Source of the DNA: Anaerolineales bacterium
GTDB taxonomy: Bacteria; Chloroflexota; Anaerolineae; 4572-78; J111
Length of the DNA stretch: 64,000 nt
Direction: 5' to 3'
Assembly (NCBI GenBank): GCA_020634855.1
Contig: JACKAU010000003.1
Span: 620,001 to 684,000 of the forward strand
Shown: positions 1 to 8,179 of the stretch, piece after piece
Layout of the letters: each line of letters opens with the position of its first letter
Numbering within the stretch: the stretch's first letter is position 1
Notes under the pieces: model-generated
The model's input: only the letters and a program-made list of their open reading frames with translations
The model's database searches: none
Told to the model about the DNA's origin: nothing
Program-made: the position numbers and the translations under genes

Positions 1-221
1 TCCCGTTTATCGTTTTTAAAATCAAATGTGCCAAAATGTTCTTGCAGGATGGCGTTGGCCATCTCATCCAACAGTTCCTCTTTATTGGCAATGTGCCAGT
101 AAATGGATGCCGCTTTTATGTCTAATTCTTTCGCTAAACGACGCAACGTAACGCCCTCCAACCCGTCACGGTCGAGGAGAGTGATGGCCGCTTGGATGAT
201 TTGTTCTTTTTGTATTGACAT
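1..221 (-). CDS. TetR-family transcriptional regulator, 3' end outside window
   Basis: The minus strand opens at an ATG (219-221) and stays open to the window edge, giving 73 residues of the N-terminal DNA-binding domain. The product starts MSIQKEQIIQAAITLLDRDG and carries the TetR helix-turn-helix signature (GVTLRRLAKELDIKAASIYWHI) followed by NKEELLDEMANAIL. This is the usual position of the HTH, at residues 20-50. TetR proteins are homodimeric repressors released by a small ligand, and the ligand domain is off the window. It is divergent from the LuxR-like gene and permease, and a strong dyad lies 47 bp upstream of its start, so it probably represses that operon and perhaps itself. The ligand is unknown. 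Confidence 0.9.
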   Translation of the reverse strand, partial: MSIQKEQIIQAAITLLDRDGLEGVTLRRLAKELDIKAASIYWHIANKEELLDEMANAILQEHFGTFDFKNDKR

Positions 222-240
222 CTGAATTTGACCTACCCTC

Positions 241-294
241 TTGACAACCAAACTAAATCATGCTAATCTAACACCGTTAGACTAACGGTGTTAG
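241..294 (+). promoter_or_regulatory. Promoter with overlapping TetR-type operator
   Basis: TTGACA (241-246) and TAATCT (264-269) are separated by 17 bp and face the rightward genes. Immediately overlapping the -10 is a perfect 13-bp inverted repeat, CTAACACCGTTAG (268-280) and CTAACGGTGTTAG (282-294), with one central base. A long dyad at the promoter between divergent tetR and target genes is the classic repressor-operator arrangement. Binding there would block RNA polymerase. Promoter strength and the bound protein are inferred. Confidence 0.75.
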
Positions 295-589
295 AGAGAT
301 AAATTAATCTCTAACGGAACGACGATACCGGAGTCAACGGTTTAAGCCGTTGAACTCCGATGCTTATTTTAGGTCAATTAAACATCTAGTAAAGCAATAT
401 CGCAAAACGCAGCAACCTTCCGGTGACGACATCAGTTCACCGTCGAATCCGGCAAACGTTTCACCATTCTGAAACCGAAAGCCGCAGGCAAAACGACCAT
501 AATGTTACGGTTCGTTGTCAAATATAAGGCTGCTGCTCTGGGCTAATAAATCTTTAACTACTCATAGCAAATCGAAATGGAGGTAACCT
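295..589 (+). promoter_or_regulatory. Leader region with hairpin upstream of the LuxR-like gene
   Basis: This 295-bp untranslated stretch between the promoter and the LuxR-like start contains a hairpin at 329-359. Its arms are CGGAGTCAACGG and CCGTTGAACTCCG, with one bulged base and a 6-nt loop. There is no T-run after it, so it is not a typical terminator. A weaker dyad built on TCTCTAA / TTAGAGA lies around 291-313. No ORF is convincing here. Confidence 0.35.
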
Positions 590-862
590 ATGTCAACATC
601 AACCCAACCCCTCTACAGCGCGACCAACAGCCTCGGCCCAATCCTTAACCCGTTGAGCGAACGTGAGTTAGAAGTGCTGCGCTGGCTTGCCTCAGGTGTA
701 TCGAACCGGGAAATCAGCCGGCGCCTATACATTACCGAAGCGACCGTTAAACGTCACGTTTACAATATTTTCGGCAAGCTGAATGTGCGTAATCGGACTC
801 AGGCAGCTTTACAGGCCCGTGAGTTGGGTCTACCCCCTCAGCTTAACCTTTCTATAGAGTAA
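590..862 (+). CDS. Small stand-alone LuxR-type (GerE) HTH protein
   Basis: A 90-residue protein made almost only of a LuxR/GerE DNA-binding domain, residues about 21-80. It shows the landmarks LSERELEVLRWLASG, SNREISRRL, TEATVKRHVYNIFGKL and NRTQAALQARELGL. There is no receiver or ligand domain, so it is either a constitutive regulator or depends on partners. The start is supported by GGAGGT at 579-584. It lies 5 bp before the permease gene and downstream of the TetR-type operator, so the two genes are probably one transcript. Target genes are unknown. Confidence 0.85.
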   Translation: MSTSTQPLYSATNSLGPILNPLSERELEVLRWLASGVSNREISRRLYITEATVKRHVYNIFGKLNVRNRTQAALQARELGLPPQLNLSIE

Positions 863-867
863 GCCTT

Positions 868-3282
868 ATGAACGTCATCTACTATAAAATTTGGCGTGAT
901 ATGTGGCACAACAAGGCCAGAACCTTGCAGGTGGTGATGATTATCGCGATGGGGGCGTTTGCGGTCGGAATGGTCATTGGGGCCAGAAATATAGCGTTAG
1001 GAGCCTTGAAGACCGCCTGGCAATCGGCCTCACCCTCGATGATCAAAATTGAGGTTGACCCGCCCATGCGTGATGATGAACTTCTGGCGCTGAAAAAGAT
1101 CGAGGGCGTGGCTCAAGTGGAAGGGATGATGACCGCCAACTTTGAATGGCGGCTTCATCCGGACGAGGCCTGGCAAGTGGGGGCGTTGTATGCCCGCGAT
1201 GATTACACCGACCAGCAAATGAATACGGTTCAATTGGTTAGCGGCGACTGGCCTTACCAGAAGAATATGGCGGTGGGGGCTGGTTTTGATACGCTGTTTG
1301 GCGTATACCAGGGATCTGAAATTCAGCTTAAAATCAATGATCGGGCATATGAGGTACCCATCAAGGGGGTTGTTTATAACATCGGCGAGCCGCCGGTCAT
1401 CCTAGATAGGTTGCTGCTCTACACCAGCCGCGAGCGCTTTAGCCAATTGACCGGGCAGGAAAATTTCAATATTGTTCAAACTCGCGATGATGGGGTGTTT
1501 GACCAGGCAGCCCAAGAACAAACCGACCAGGCCATGCGAAAGCATCTGGATAAACTGCAAATTAGTTCCATCGGCCTGGGTGGGCCGAATCTGGACCGGG
1601 TCGTGGACCCCCAAATTCATCCCCTTCAGGATTTGCTGGATGCACTCTTCTTGATTATGGGTGTATTGGGCGCGGCCACAATTATTCTGGGGTTGTTTTT
1701 GGTTTATAACACCATCAACGCCATTTTGCTGGAGCAGGTAAAACAAATTGGCACTATGAAGGCCATTGGCGCTCAGACCGGACAAATATTGTGGATCTAC
1801 CTGAGCGCCAGTTTAATGTACGGTCTGTTAGCTGCCTTACTGGCCATTCCCTTGGGGGCGTTGGGGGCGTACTACCTGGCCGGATTTTTGCTGGACCTTT
1901 TTAATGTCAAATCCGGGCCATTCACGATTGATCCCCTGGCAGCGCAAATTCAGGTGGGGGTAGCTGTGCTGTCGCCCTTGCTGGCTTCGCTGTTTCCTAT
2001 CAGAGCCGGCCTCCGGTTGACGGTGAGAGAAGCTCTGGGCAACTATGGATTGGAAGGCACAGCCGGTCTGCTTGATCGGCTGGTGGCTCGCCTGTCTCGG
2101 CTGCCCTACACCGGTTTACTCATCCTGGGTAACACCTTCAGAAACAAAAAGCGGGTTCTTTTGCTGCAACTCATGTTGGTTGGCAGTGGCTTTATCTTTA
2201 TGATGGTGATCGGTGTGCATGATTCTGTCGCTTACACGTTTACCGATGAACTCTTCTCGATCCACACCTATGATGTCACCTTGTCCTTTAAAGATCCCGA
2301 ACGGGTTGAACGTATCGAAGTGATGGCCCTCAATCAACCAGAAGTTGAAGCCGTAGAAATGTGGAGCGTGAATCCGGCCAAAGCCCGTCCCGCCGCGCAG
2401 ACTAAAGCCTCAGTGCTTGATAAGCCGGCTACCCTGTTTGGTCTGCCTATTCCAACGACAATGTACGCCCCCCAAATTCAGGCCGGGCGCTGGCTCCAAC
2501 CAGACGACACCTACGCCGTGGTTTTGAATACCACGTTGGCAAAAGAGATGGGGGTCGGACTGGGCGATTGGGTGACGTTTGATCATGGTTTAGAGCGCGA
2601 GTCAACCTGGCAGGTCGTCGGCTTGCTGTTCGATCCGCTCAGCACGAATTCGGCCCATGTACCGTTGACAACGCTCCAGCGGGAAATTGGCAGTGTCAAC
2701 CGGGCCAATACGCTCTGGCTGCAAACGCGCCAGACCGATTCGGCGATGACTGACACCGTAGCCCAAACCCTACGGACTCTTTACGAAGGTCGCCACATCA
2801 CCATGGCCACAGAAAGTATTTTTCAACTGCCCACCATCAGCCGGATCAGCGCGGAGATGCTATTCCGCTTTGATACACTCATTATAATGCTAGGGATCAT
2901 GGCGGTGGTTATTGCGGTGGTCGGGGGCGTTGGTCTCAGCGGGGTGTTGTCGTTGAGCGTGTTGGAGCGATGGCGTGAAATCGGGGTTATGCGGGCAATT
3001 GGGGCATCGTCAGGTCGGATAGCCGCGATTTTTATTGGTGAAGGTTTGATTTTGGGGTTGCTAAGCTGGCTGCTGGCCATTCCGCTCAGTATTCCGGCGG
3101 CTTATTATATGACCACCCAGGGGCTGACCCTAATGCTGGATCAGGAACTGATCTACCGGTTCACCTTGTGGGGACCACTTTACTGGCTGGGTGTGGTGAT
3201 TGTTCTGGCCGTTGTAGCCAGTTGGTTCCCGGCCCGCAGTGCTACTCAGGTTAGTGTGCGAGAAAGTTTGGAATATCGGTAA
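868..3282 (+). CDS. FtsX/MacB-like ABC transporter permease, two permease halves
   Basis: An 804-residue membrane protein with an N-terminal TM segment near residues 20-38, an extracytoplasmic region (MacB-PCD-like), and three TM segments around 255-380. A second half follows: a TM near 430-450, another extracytoplasmic region, and three TMs around 670-795. The sequence ARSATQVSVRESLEY at the end is typical of FtsX-type permeases. Such proteins couple a cytosolic ATPase to movement of lipids, lipoproteins or drugs across the envelope. No ATPase gene is adjacent on this side; the partner must be elsewhere or was lost. Control by the upstream TetR operator suggests an inducible export or resistance role, which is inference. 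Confidence 0.88.
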   Translation: MNVIYYKIWRDMWHNKARTLQVVMIIAMGAFAVGMVIGARNIALGALKTAWQSASPSMIKIEVDPPMRDDELLALKKIEGVAQVEGMMTANFEWRLHPDEAWQVGALYARDDYTDQQMNTVQLVSGDWPYQKNMAVGAGFDTLFGVYQGSEIQLKINDRAYEVPIKGVVYNIGEPPVILDRLLLYTSRERFSQLTGQENFNIVQTRDDGVFDQAAQEQTDQAMRKHLDKLQISSIGLGGPNLDRVVDPQIHPLQDLLDALFLIMGVLGAATIILGLFLVYNTINAILLEQVKQIGTMKAIGAQTGQILWIYLSASLMYGLLAALLAIPLGALGAYYLAGFLLDLFNVKSGPFTIDPLAAQIQVGVAVLSPLLASLFPIRAGLRLTVREALGNYGLEGTAGLLDRLVARLSRLPYTGLLILGNTFRNKKRVLLLQLMLVGSGFIFMMVIGVHDSVAYTFTDELFSIHTYDVTLSFKDPERVERIEVMALNQPEVEAVEMWSVNPAKARPAAQTKASVLDKPATLFGLPIPTTMYAPQIQAGRWLQPDDTYAVVLNTTLAKEMGVGLGDWVTFDHGLERESTWQVVGLLFDPLSTNSAHVPLTTLQREIGSVNRANTLWLQTRQTDSAMTDTVAQTLRTLYEGRHITMATESIFQLPTISRISAEMLFRFDTLIIMLGIMAVVIAVVGGVGLSGVLSLSVLERWREIGVMRAIGASSGRIAAIFIGEGLILGLLSWLLAIPLSIPAAYYMTTQGLTLMLDQELIYRFTLWGPLYWLGVVIVLAVVASWFPARSATQVSVRESLEYR

Positions 3283-3320
3283 GCGTTAATTTCCATTTAC
3301 CCATTACGAATTACTCTAGA

Positions 3321-3436
3321 ACTTACGCAGTTCGAAATTTCTAAACCACGAATTACACGAATTTTCACTAATCCTTATCTTTTTTTCGTGCAATTCGTGG
3401 TTGATTTTGGAGTCTGATCCCTTCAACTGCGTAACT
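3321..3436. repeat. MITE-like nested inverted repeat
   Basis: Outer arms ACTTACGCAGTT (3321-3332) and AACTGCGTAACT (3425-3436) pair at 11 of 12 positions. Inner arms at 3344-3361 and 3385-3402 (AACCACGAATTACACGAA and its near complement) pair at 17 of 18. The whole element is about 116 bp, non-coding, AT-rich in the centre, and sits between two convergent genes. It could be a miniature transposable element or a bidirectional terminator. I saw no second copy in the window. Confidence 0.55.
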
Positions 3437-3470
3437 CATATACTCATGATTTTCTGCCGAAGTGGGGAAT

Positions 3471-4322
3471 TTACGAATTGCCTAACAACGTATGCAGCCC
3501 CGAATGATCCAAATCCCCGTCGCCTCGCGCGATCAACGTTTCATAAAGCTGAATGGCGCTTTCCAGGTGAGGTAGATTGAGGCCCTCACCGGCGGCCAAT
3601 TTTTGGGCCAGGCGTAAATCCTTGAGTTGCGTGGTCGCCTTAGCCCCCGGCACGTAGCGCCGGGCAATCATCCGGCTGCCGTGAAGCTGCAACACCTTAG
3701 AGTCGGCAAAGCCGCCTTTTAGCGCCTCCTGCACCCGCGTTGGGTCAAGCCCGCTCATTTCGGCCAGCGCGATGGCTTCGGCCACGGCTTCGATGGTCAA
3801 GCCCACAATCAACTGGTTGATGATTTTGGCCATGTGACCCGCCCCCGGCCCCCCGACCCGCACCACATTGCCGCCTAATGTGTGCAAAATCGGCTCGACC
3901 TGGGCAAAATCGGCTTCACTAGCGCCGGCCATCACCGCCAGCGATCCCGCTGCTGCGCCTTCAGGCCCGCCTGATACCGGCGCGTCGACCCAGCCGATGC
4001 CTTTTTCAGCCAGCCGGGCCGCATGCACTTTGGAATACGTCGGGTCTGAGGTACCCATATCCAGAACCACCTGCCCGGCCGTTAAGTGCGGCTCAAGCTG
4101 CTCGAGTACGGCATTGACCGCACGAGAATCGGCCAGCATTAACATGCAAACCTCGGCCCGGGCTGCCTCGGCCAGTGAATCACACCGGGGAATGTCCTGC
4201 ACCAATTCCTCGGCCAACAGCGAACGGTTCCAGCCGCGAACCTCATAGCCGGCCGCCAACAGCACTCGCGCCATAGGCCGGCCCATTAAACCTAAGCCAA
4301 TAACGGAAATTGTTGTGGTCAT
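3471..4322 (-). CDS. NAD(P)-dependent 3-hydroxyisobutyrate dehydrogenase-family oxidoreductase
   Basis: A 283-residue protein of the beta-hydroxyacid dehydrogenase family. The N-terminus has the Rossmann dinucleotide motif GLGLMGRPMA (residues 9-18). The substrate motif DAPVSGGPEGAAAG lies near 117-130 and the catalytic-lysine segment GHMAKIINQ near 160-170. The family oxidises 3-hydroxy acids such as 3-hydroxyisobutyrate, tartronate semialdehyde or 6-phosphogluconate-like substrates with NAD or NADP; the substrate cannot be told from sequence. Length is typical (about 290). It stands alone between a MITE-like repeat and the accessory region, with a hairpin in its leader. Confidence 0.88.
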   Translation of the reverse strand: MTTTISVIGLGLMGRPMARVLLAAGYEVRGWNRSLLAEELVQDIPRCDSLAEAARAEVCMLMLADSRAVNAVLEQLEPHLTAGQVVLDMGTSDPTYSKVHAARLAEKGIGWVDAPVSGGPEGAAAGSLAVMAGASEADFAQVEPILHTLGGNVVRVGGPGAGHMAKIINQLIVGLTIEAVAEAIALAEMSGLDPTRVQEALKGGFADSKVLQLHGSRMIARRYVPGAKATTQLKDLRLAQKLAAGEGLNLPHLESAIQLYETLIARGDGDLDHSGLHTLLGNS

Positions 4323-4345
4323 GATGAAACCATCTCCTGCCGCAG

Positions 4346-4375
4346 ACGCACGATGGGGGCATGCTCATCGTGCGT
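4346..4375 (-). promoter_or_regulatory. Leader inverted repeat upstream of the dehydrogenase gene
   Basis: ACGCACGATG (4346-4355) and CATCGTGCGT (4366-4375) form a perfect 10-bp inverted repeat with a 10-nt loop, 24 bp upstream of the 4322 start. It may be an operator or a leader hairpin. The rest of 4376-4516 holds two copies of a TACTTAAG motif (TACTTAAGACCG and TACTTAAGGTCG) and no gene. Confidence 0.4.
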
Positions 4376-4516
4376 AACATCCGTCCATCGGGTTTATCGT
4401 TTGAGACAAATGCCAAACTCGATTATAGGGTACTTAAGACCGTATAACAATTTGGCCCATGTTCAGAAGTCGAACAGAGTACAAGCGAAGTACTTAAGGT
4501 CGAAAACCACACCCCC

Positions 4517-4690
4517 CTCATAAGGCTATCTGAAATCAACTGCTGCGGGTTCCTTCGTGCTTCGATAGCATGGCTGGCCCCCATAAGGTTTGCAGCTTAT
4601 CAGCCTCGGATGTCCCGCCTTTGTTCACCGACACACTGGGATTAACCATCATATTATCCGATGTGCCGCACAATAAATATGGCTGCATTT
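4517..4690 (-). pseudogene. Degenerate C-terminal fragment of an HNH endonuclease gene
   Basis: This stretch is clearly homologous base by base to the C-terminal part of the intact HNH gene at 6927-7436. Both contain blocks such as CTGAAATCAAC, GTTTGCAG, TATCAGC, CGGATGTCCCGCC and CCGATG.GCCGCA in the same order. The reading frame is broken by substitutions and indels and no start remains. It is a decayed paralogous copy, suggesting duplication or repeated acquisition of the HNH gene in this accessory region. Confidence 0.7.
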
Positions 4691-4729
4691 ATCTCTTACA
4701 GATATGGTTGACCAGCGATCTGATGTTAT

Positions 4730-6265
4730 TTAACGGTCATTTTTTTGAAGTAGTGGCAGGTAAGTTTTTTCGTCCAAAACAACAGGAAAATATTCGTGTA
4801 TCCCAATTGTGGGGGAAATGCCACGGTAACTGCCCCAATAATCAGTTATAATGGCGACCGGCGTTCCTGCCCCAATGCTACTGGAGCCGGCTTGGAGTGT
4901 GAAACCGGTCGCGTCTCCTCCAATGACCGGATTGACAAATTTCGGCGGCGCAGTAAAGTTGTCCGATGCGGCGACCACGCCGGTCAGGCCAGGAATACCG
5001 TCGGGCCAATTGTTATGCGTGAATGTCCACGCTTCCGAGTTACCAATATCCAAGGTAGCGCCGTTGTTTCCGGCATAGATAATGTTATTTTTGACCATCA
5101 CGCCACTGGGGGGATTAAAACCGGCGCCAACCTCATCGAAATAAATGGCGGCCCGATGTGTGCCCAAGATGACATTATAATAAAGTTTTAGATCACGATA
5201 GCTATTTTCGGGATCACTGACCGACGATTGCCAATACCTGATACCCGCCCCCGTTCCCACAATCAGGTTGTTGGTTATGACCACGTTATTCATATAAGCG
5301 CCTGTCCCGGCCGAGGGGCGTTCGCTGGCCAAACTGATGCCGTGAGCCGGATAGTCGCGGTCGGGGCGGTTGTAAGCGTTTGTGGTGGCGTAGACGTAGT
5401 TGCCATTAACTGTAACGCCGTAGCCGGTGCTAAGATAGATGTTGACGCTATAGGTATCGTGTACGGTATTGCCCTGGATCAAAACGCCGTTGCTATCGAC
5501 GGGAATGATGCCCTCGCCCCAGCAGTCGTGAATGTGGTTGTTGCGAATGATGATATTGGTTGACCAGGAGCTGTCAGCCCGTCCGTTGGCAGACACAGCC
5601 GCAGACCAGCCGCCGCTGCCCATAGCGCCCTTTTCATTTTCAAGAACGGCCTGCCATACTTCGTTATTTTCAAGAGTAATCGTGTCGCCGGCGGCGCTTA
5701 GCCCCCGGCTTTGCACATGGTGGACGTTATTGTTACGGATCGTGATATCGTGCGATTCGTAAGTGCTGATGCCTCGTCCGGAAGAATTTCTCACCTCAAA
5801 GCCATCAAAGATGATATAGCTGGATGCGATGACCAAGACAATGCTTTCAGTTCGACCGATGTCGGCTCCCGTCCCATCAAAAATAACCGTTTCATTCGTA
5901 TAAGGACGAATTGTAATGGGTTGAGATACGGTACCATGCAGGTTGTAAACCGAATCTTTTACGCCGGTATAGGTCCCGCCGCGTACATAAATCGTATCCC
6001 CCGGCGAGGCCTTGTTGGCGGCTTTCTTGAGTGTTCGGTAAGGTTTACTAATTGAGCCGTCGCCGCTGGCGTCGTTGCCGTTAAGCGCTACAAAAACGTC
6101 TTGGGCTTGTTCTGATAGTTGAGCGTTGGCCGGTTTTGCCACTACTACCAAGTAGAGCATACCTATCAGGCTAACAGTCAAGCTAAAATAGATTATTAAC
6201 GATACGGAGCGGCTTGGCCGAGAAGACGGCCTGGCTGGGATATTAAAAATGGGATATTTGCTCAA
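4730..6265 (-). CDS. Secreted right-handed parallel beta-helix protein
   Basis: A 511-residue exported protein. Residues about 23-48 form a hydrophobic signal or anchor ending in KPANA. The motif VALNGNDASGDGSISKPYRTLKKA followed by AADKASPGDTIYVRGGTY-like sequence is the start signature of pectate-lyase-fold and DUF1565-type beta-helix proteins. Repeated ITIRNNNVHHV / IIIRNNHIHDC / VVITNNLIVGT coils run through the middle. The tail EKTYLPLLQKNDR resembles the YLPL-type C-termini of many secreted Chloroflexota proteins (my recollection of the group). A polysaccharide lyase or binding role is plausible; catalytic residues are not evident. It lies at the left end of the accessory region. Confidence 0.85.
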   Translation of the reverse strand: MSKYPIFNIPARPSSRPSRSVSLIIYFSLTVSLIGMLYLVVVAKPANAQLSEQAQDVFVALNGNDASGDGSISKPYRTLKKAANKASPGDTIYVRGGTYTGVKDSVYNLHGTVSQPITIRPYTNETVIFDGTGADIGRTESIVLVIASSYIIFDGFEVRNSSGRGISTYESHDITIRNNNVHHVQSRGLSAAGDTITLENNEVWQAVLENEKGAMGSGGWSAAVSANGRADSSWSTNIIIRNNHIHDCWGEGIIPVDSNGVLIQGNTVHDTYSVNIYLSTGYGVTVNGNYVYATTNAYNRPDRDYPAHGISLASERPSAGTGAYMNNVVITNNLIVGTGAGIRYWQSSVSDPENSYRDLKLYYNVILGTHRAAIYFDEVGAGFNPPSGVMVKNNIIYAGNNGATLDIGNSEAWTFTHNNWPDGIPGLTGVVAASDNFTAPPKFVNPVIGGDATGFTLQAGSSSIGAGTPVAIITDYWGSYRGISPTIGIHEYFPVVLDEKTYLPLLQKNDR

Positions 6266-6335
6266 AGAATTCTTACACCTATTCTACAAATTTAACCGTT
6301 TTCAGACTGAAACTCTATCATATTGATTGGCACAA

Positions 6336-6461
6336 TCAAGTTTGTGTCCATTTCAAGTTGAGTACAGCTTTCTTTTTTAATAACGTCCATACTTGTCGAT
6401 TTGTTATTTTAGCAAATTCTCGATGTGCCTCATTGAGGGTTAACTTTCCTTTTTGACTCAT
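6336..6461 (-). CDS. Possible 41-residue ORF, probably a truncated gene start
   Basis: An ATG at 6459-6461 opens MSQKGKLTLNEAHREFAKIT, continues NRQVWTLLKKK, and stops after 41 residues. The start resembles the N-terminus of a family of small cytosolic proteins of unknown function, but the rest is missing. No clear ribosome binding site is visible. It may be the remnant of a cassette gene. Confidence is low. Confidence 0.3.
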   Translation of the reverse strand: MSQKGKLTLNEAHREFAKITNRQVWTLLKKKAVLNLKWTQT

Positions 6462-6525
6462 TTTTTATACTCTGACTGTTTGTACAGTTGCCTAATACAA
6501 AAACTTATTTTTAAGAATCTGGGTT

Positions 6526-6622
6526 GTGCCAATGATTGGCTCGAATGCTCAGGAGCGGAGTAACGCGAAAGTTTCACGTTCCGTTTTGAAGTATACGCGG
6601 GGGTGGTGACACCCCCGTCGAC
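6526..6622 (+). mobile_element. Group II intron remnant (domains V-VI, internal deletion)
   Basis: A 34-nt group II domain V is recognisable at 6553-6586: GAGCGGAG, then the GAAA-type loop, then CACGTTCCGTTT, closely matching the domain V of the full intron at 9843-9876. A domain VI hairpin follows at about 6595-6618 (GGGGGT / ACCCCC). The apparent 3' end is ..GTCGAC at 6622. A GTGCC at 6526, preceded by CTGGGTT, resembles the 5' junction of the full intron (CTGAGTT|GTGCC). This suggests an intron that lost its ORF and domains I to IV. The 5' boundary is inferred. Confidence 0.6.
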
Positions 6623-6818
6623 TGCGACTGACCCTAATCAAGGCGTCTTCTTTATCAACGGCGCCGAAACCCGGGTAACGGTTGTGGGTAAAAACACGGC
6701 CACCGAGCTGATGTTCCTCATCCCCACCCTCGACCCCGGCCAATATGCCTTAGAAGTCCGCAGCGCCTTTGGCCAAGAAATCCGCAGTGGCCGGCTGGAC
6801 ACCCTGCTAACCGTTTAA
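6623..6818 (+). pseudogene. C-terminal fragment of a DUF4469-type (HU-associated) protein
   Basis: The frame encodes DPNQGVFFINGAETRVTVVG, continues with a LMFLIPTLDPGQYALEVRS block, and ends SGRLDTLLTV. This matches my memory of the Ig-like DUF4469 domain found after HU-type DNA-binding domains. The expected N-terminal HU part is absent: the fragment begins exactly where the intron remnant ends. It is thus a downstream exon left without its upstream exon, or a fragment brought in with the intron. A strong terminator follows. Confidence 0.6.
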
Positions 6819-6856
6819 CGCTCACCCTTACTGCCCCGGAAAGATAAAAACACACA

Positions 6857-6892
6857 TTAAAAAGCAGAGCCACCATCGGCTCTGCTTTTTAA
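6857..6892. terminator. Bidirectional rho-independent terminator
   Basis: A perfect 15-bp stem, TTAAAAAGCAGAGCC (6857-6871) and GGCTCTGCTTTTTAA (6878-6892), with loop ACCATC. The arms supply T-runs on both strands. It would end the DUF4469 fragment transcript on plus and the HNH gene on minus. Confidence 0.85.
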
Positions 6893-6926
6893 TACGCTGG
6901 CTACTTGAATTGCAGGTGATGTCTTC

Positions 6927-7436
6927 TTATCCGGCAATGTTTTGGTAGTGATATCGATGACAATGCTCACACCATTTCTGCTCATAGGGCTGTCTGAAAT
7001 CAACATCTGTGTGCCCTTTCGCGTTGCGATAGCACGGCCCACACAGGGTTTGCAGATTATCAGCTTCGGATGTCCCGCCGTTTTTCACTGACACAATGTG
7101 GTTCACCATCAAATCTTCCGATGCGCCGCATAATAAACATCGGTGGCCATCCCGTTCCAAAACGGCGGTCCGTACCTTTTTGGGAACATAGTTTTTTCTG
7201 GCTTGTCTTTTCTTGCGCTGCAGGTGATACGCTTCCGCTTCATCTGGGGTAATGTAACCCAATTTCGCCGCTTGATACATGACCCCGGCATCGGTCGTCA
7301 TCGGCGAGTGGGATTTCCCTTTAGCGGTCGCATTCTGCGTGTGCCACAAATTCACTTGCTCGGCAATCTCAACCGCACTGTGTTTGCCCCACATTGTGGT
7401 GAGGATTTGTTTTGTCTCTTCGACCCAAGTTCGCAT
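6927..7436 (-). CDS. HNH endonuclease domain protein
   Basis: A 169-residue protein. Residues 1-85 are helical and of unknown role. The C-terminal half holds an HNH fold: VRTAVLERDGHRCLLCG, then LMVNHIVSVKNGGTSEADNL, then LCGPCYRNAKG, with the paired CxxC zinc ligands, the catalytic-type His and the Asn. HNH nucleases cut DNA in restriction, homing or phage contexts; the role here is not known. It is on the minus strand in the same direction as the integron cassette genes, just downstream of an attC-like R' box, so it can be read as a cassette gene. A decayed copy lies at 4517-4690. Confidence 0.85.
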   Translation of the reverse strand: MRTWVEETKQILTTMWGKHSAVEIAEQVNLWHTQNATAKGKSHSPMTTDAGVMYQAAKLGYITPDEAEAYHLQRKKRQARKNYVPKKVRTAVLERDGHRCLLCGASEDLMVNHIVSVKNGGTSEADNLQTLCGPCYRNAKGHTDVDFRQPYEQKWCEHCHRYHYQNIAG

Positions 7437-8179
7437 ATCTTTCTTTCGTCTGTCTTATATCTCCTGAAGCCGCCCAACGGCTGAGTTGTGCCGCCTAAAG
7501 ACGACCCAAATTAAAGCGAAGCCTTCCGCCAAAAATCGAGCTTGATGGGTCGGCACAAACGGCATTGGTGCGATCCGTTCGTCCGAAACCGGTCCTATGA
7601 GACCGGGGGATGGGCGGCAAAGAACGGTTCGCTGTTCTTTGACAACTGTAGATTGATGTTGGTGCGATGATACCCTATCTGAGGGACTTCATCAAGTCCA
7701 ACTGCCGAGATGGTTCGGCTAACAGCATCATCCCCTGTCTGGCGACTGGTTCTCAACCGGGAGAAGCGGGATGAAACGACGGAAGATGGCGAACCAGACG
7801 CTATCGCTCCGTTTAGCAAGTGACTATGGTCAACGACGAGTGAAGCTGTGGTTGAAGCGTCGTCAAGGTGAACGGGCCAACGCTGGTTAACAGGCCCGGT
7901 CCAAAACGGATGCGTATCTTGGGCGATGCGGTCAATCCGCGCATCGTAACCATCCCGCATAGATACCGGCGTAAAGCAGCGACCTAAGGTCACCACCCCA
8001 TCAATCTACGGAACGGAGTAACCTGGCGTTGGTTCTCGCCTTAGAGCGAGTAGGTAACCAGCCAGATGCCCACGCCGGGTAGGATGACCCAAGAAGCAAA
8101 GGCCCAACGTAATGGTTGGGATAGGCTGACGTGGGTCCGATGGATTGGATGGTAGCGGTATGGATGGAGGTCACCGCTT

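Noticed and set aside
6603..6818. Stand-alone 71-residue gene starting with GTG at 6603
   Set aside because: The start lies inside intron domain VI and the sequence is only the C-terminal end of a DUF4469 domain, so it is treated as a fragment.
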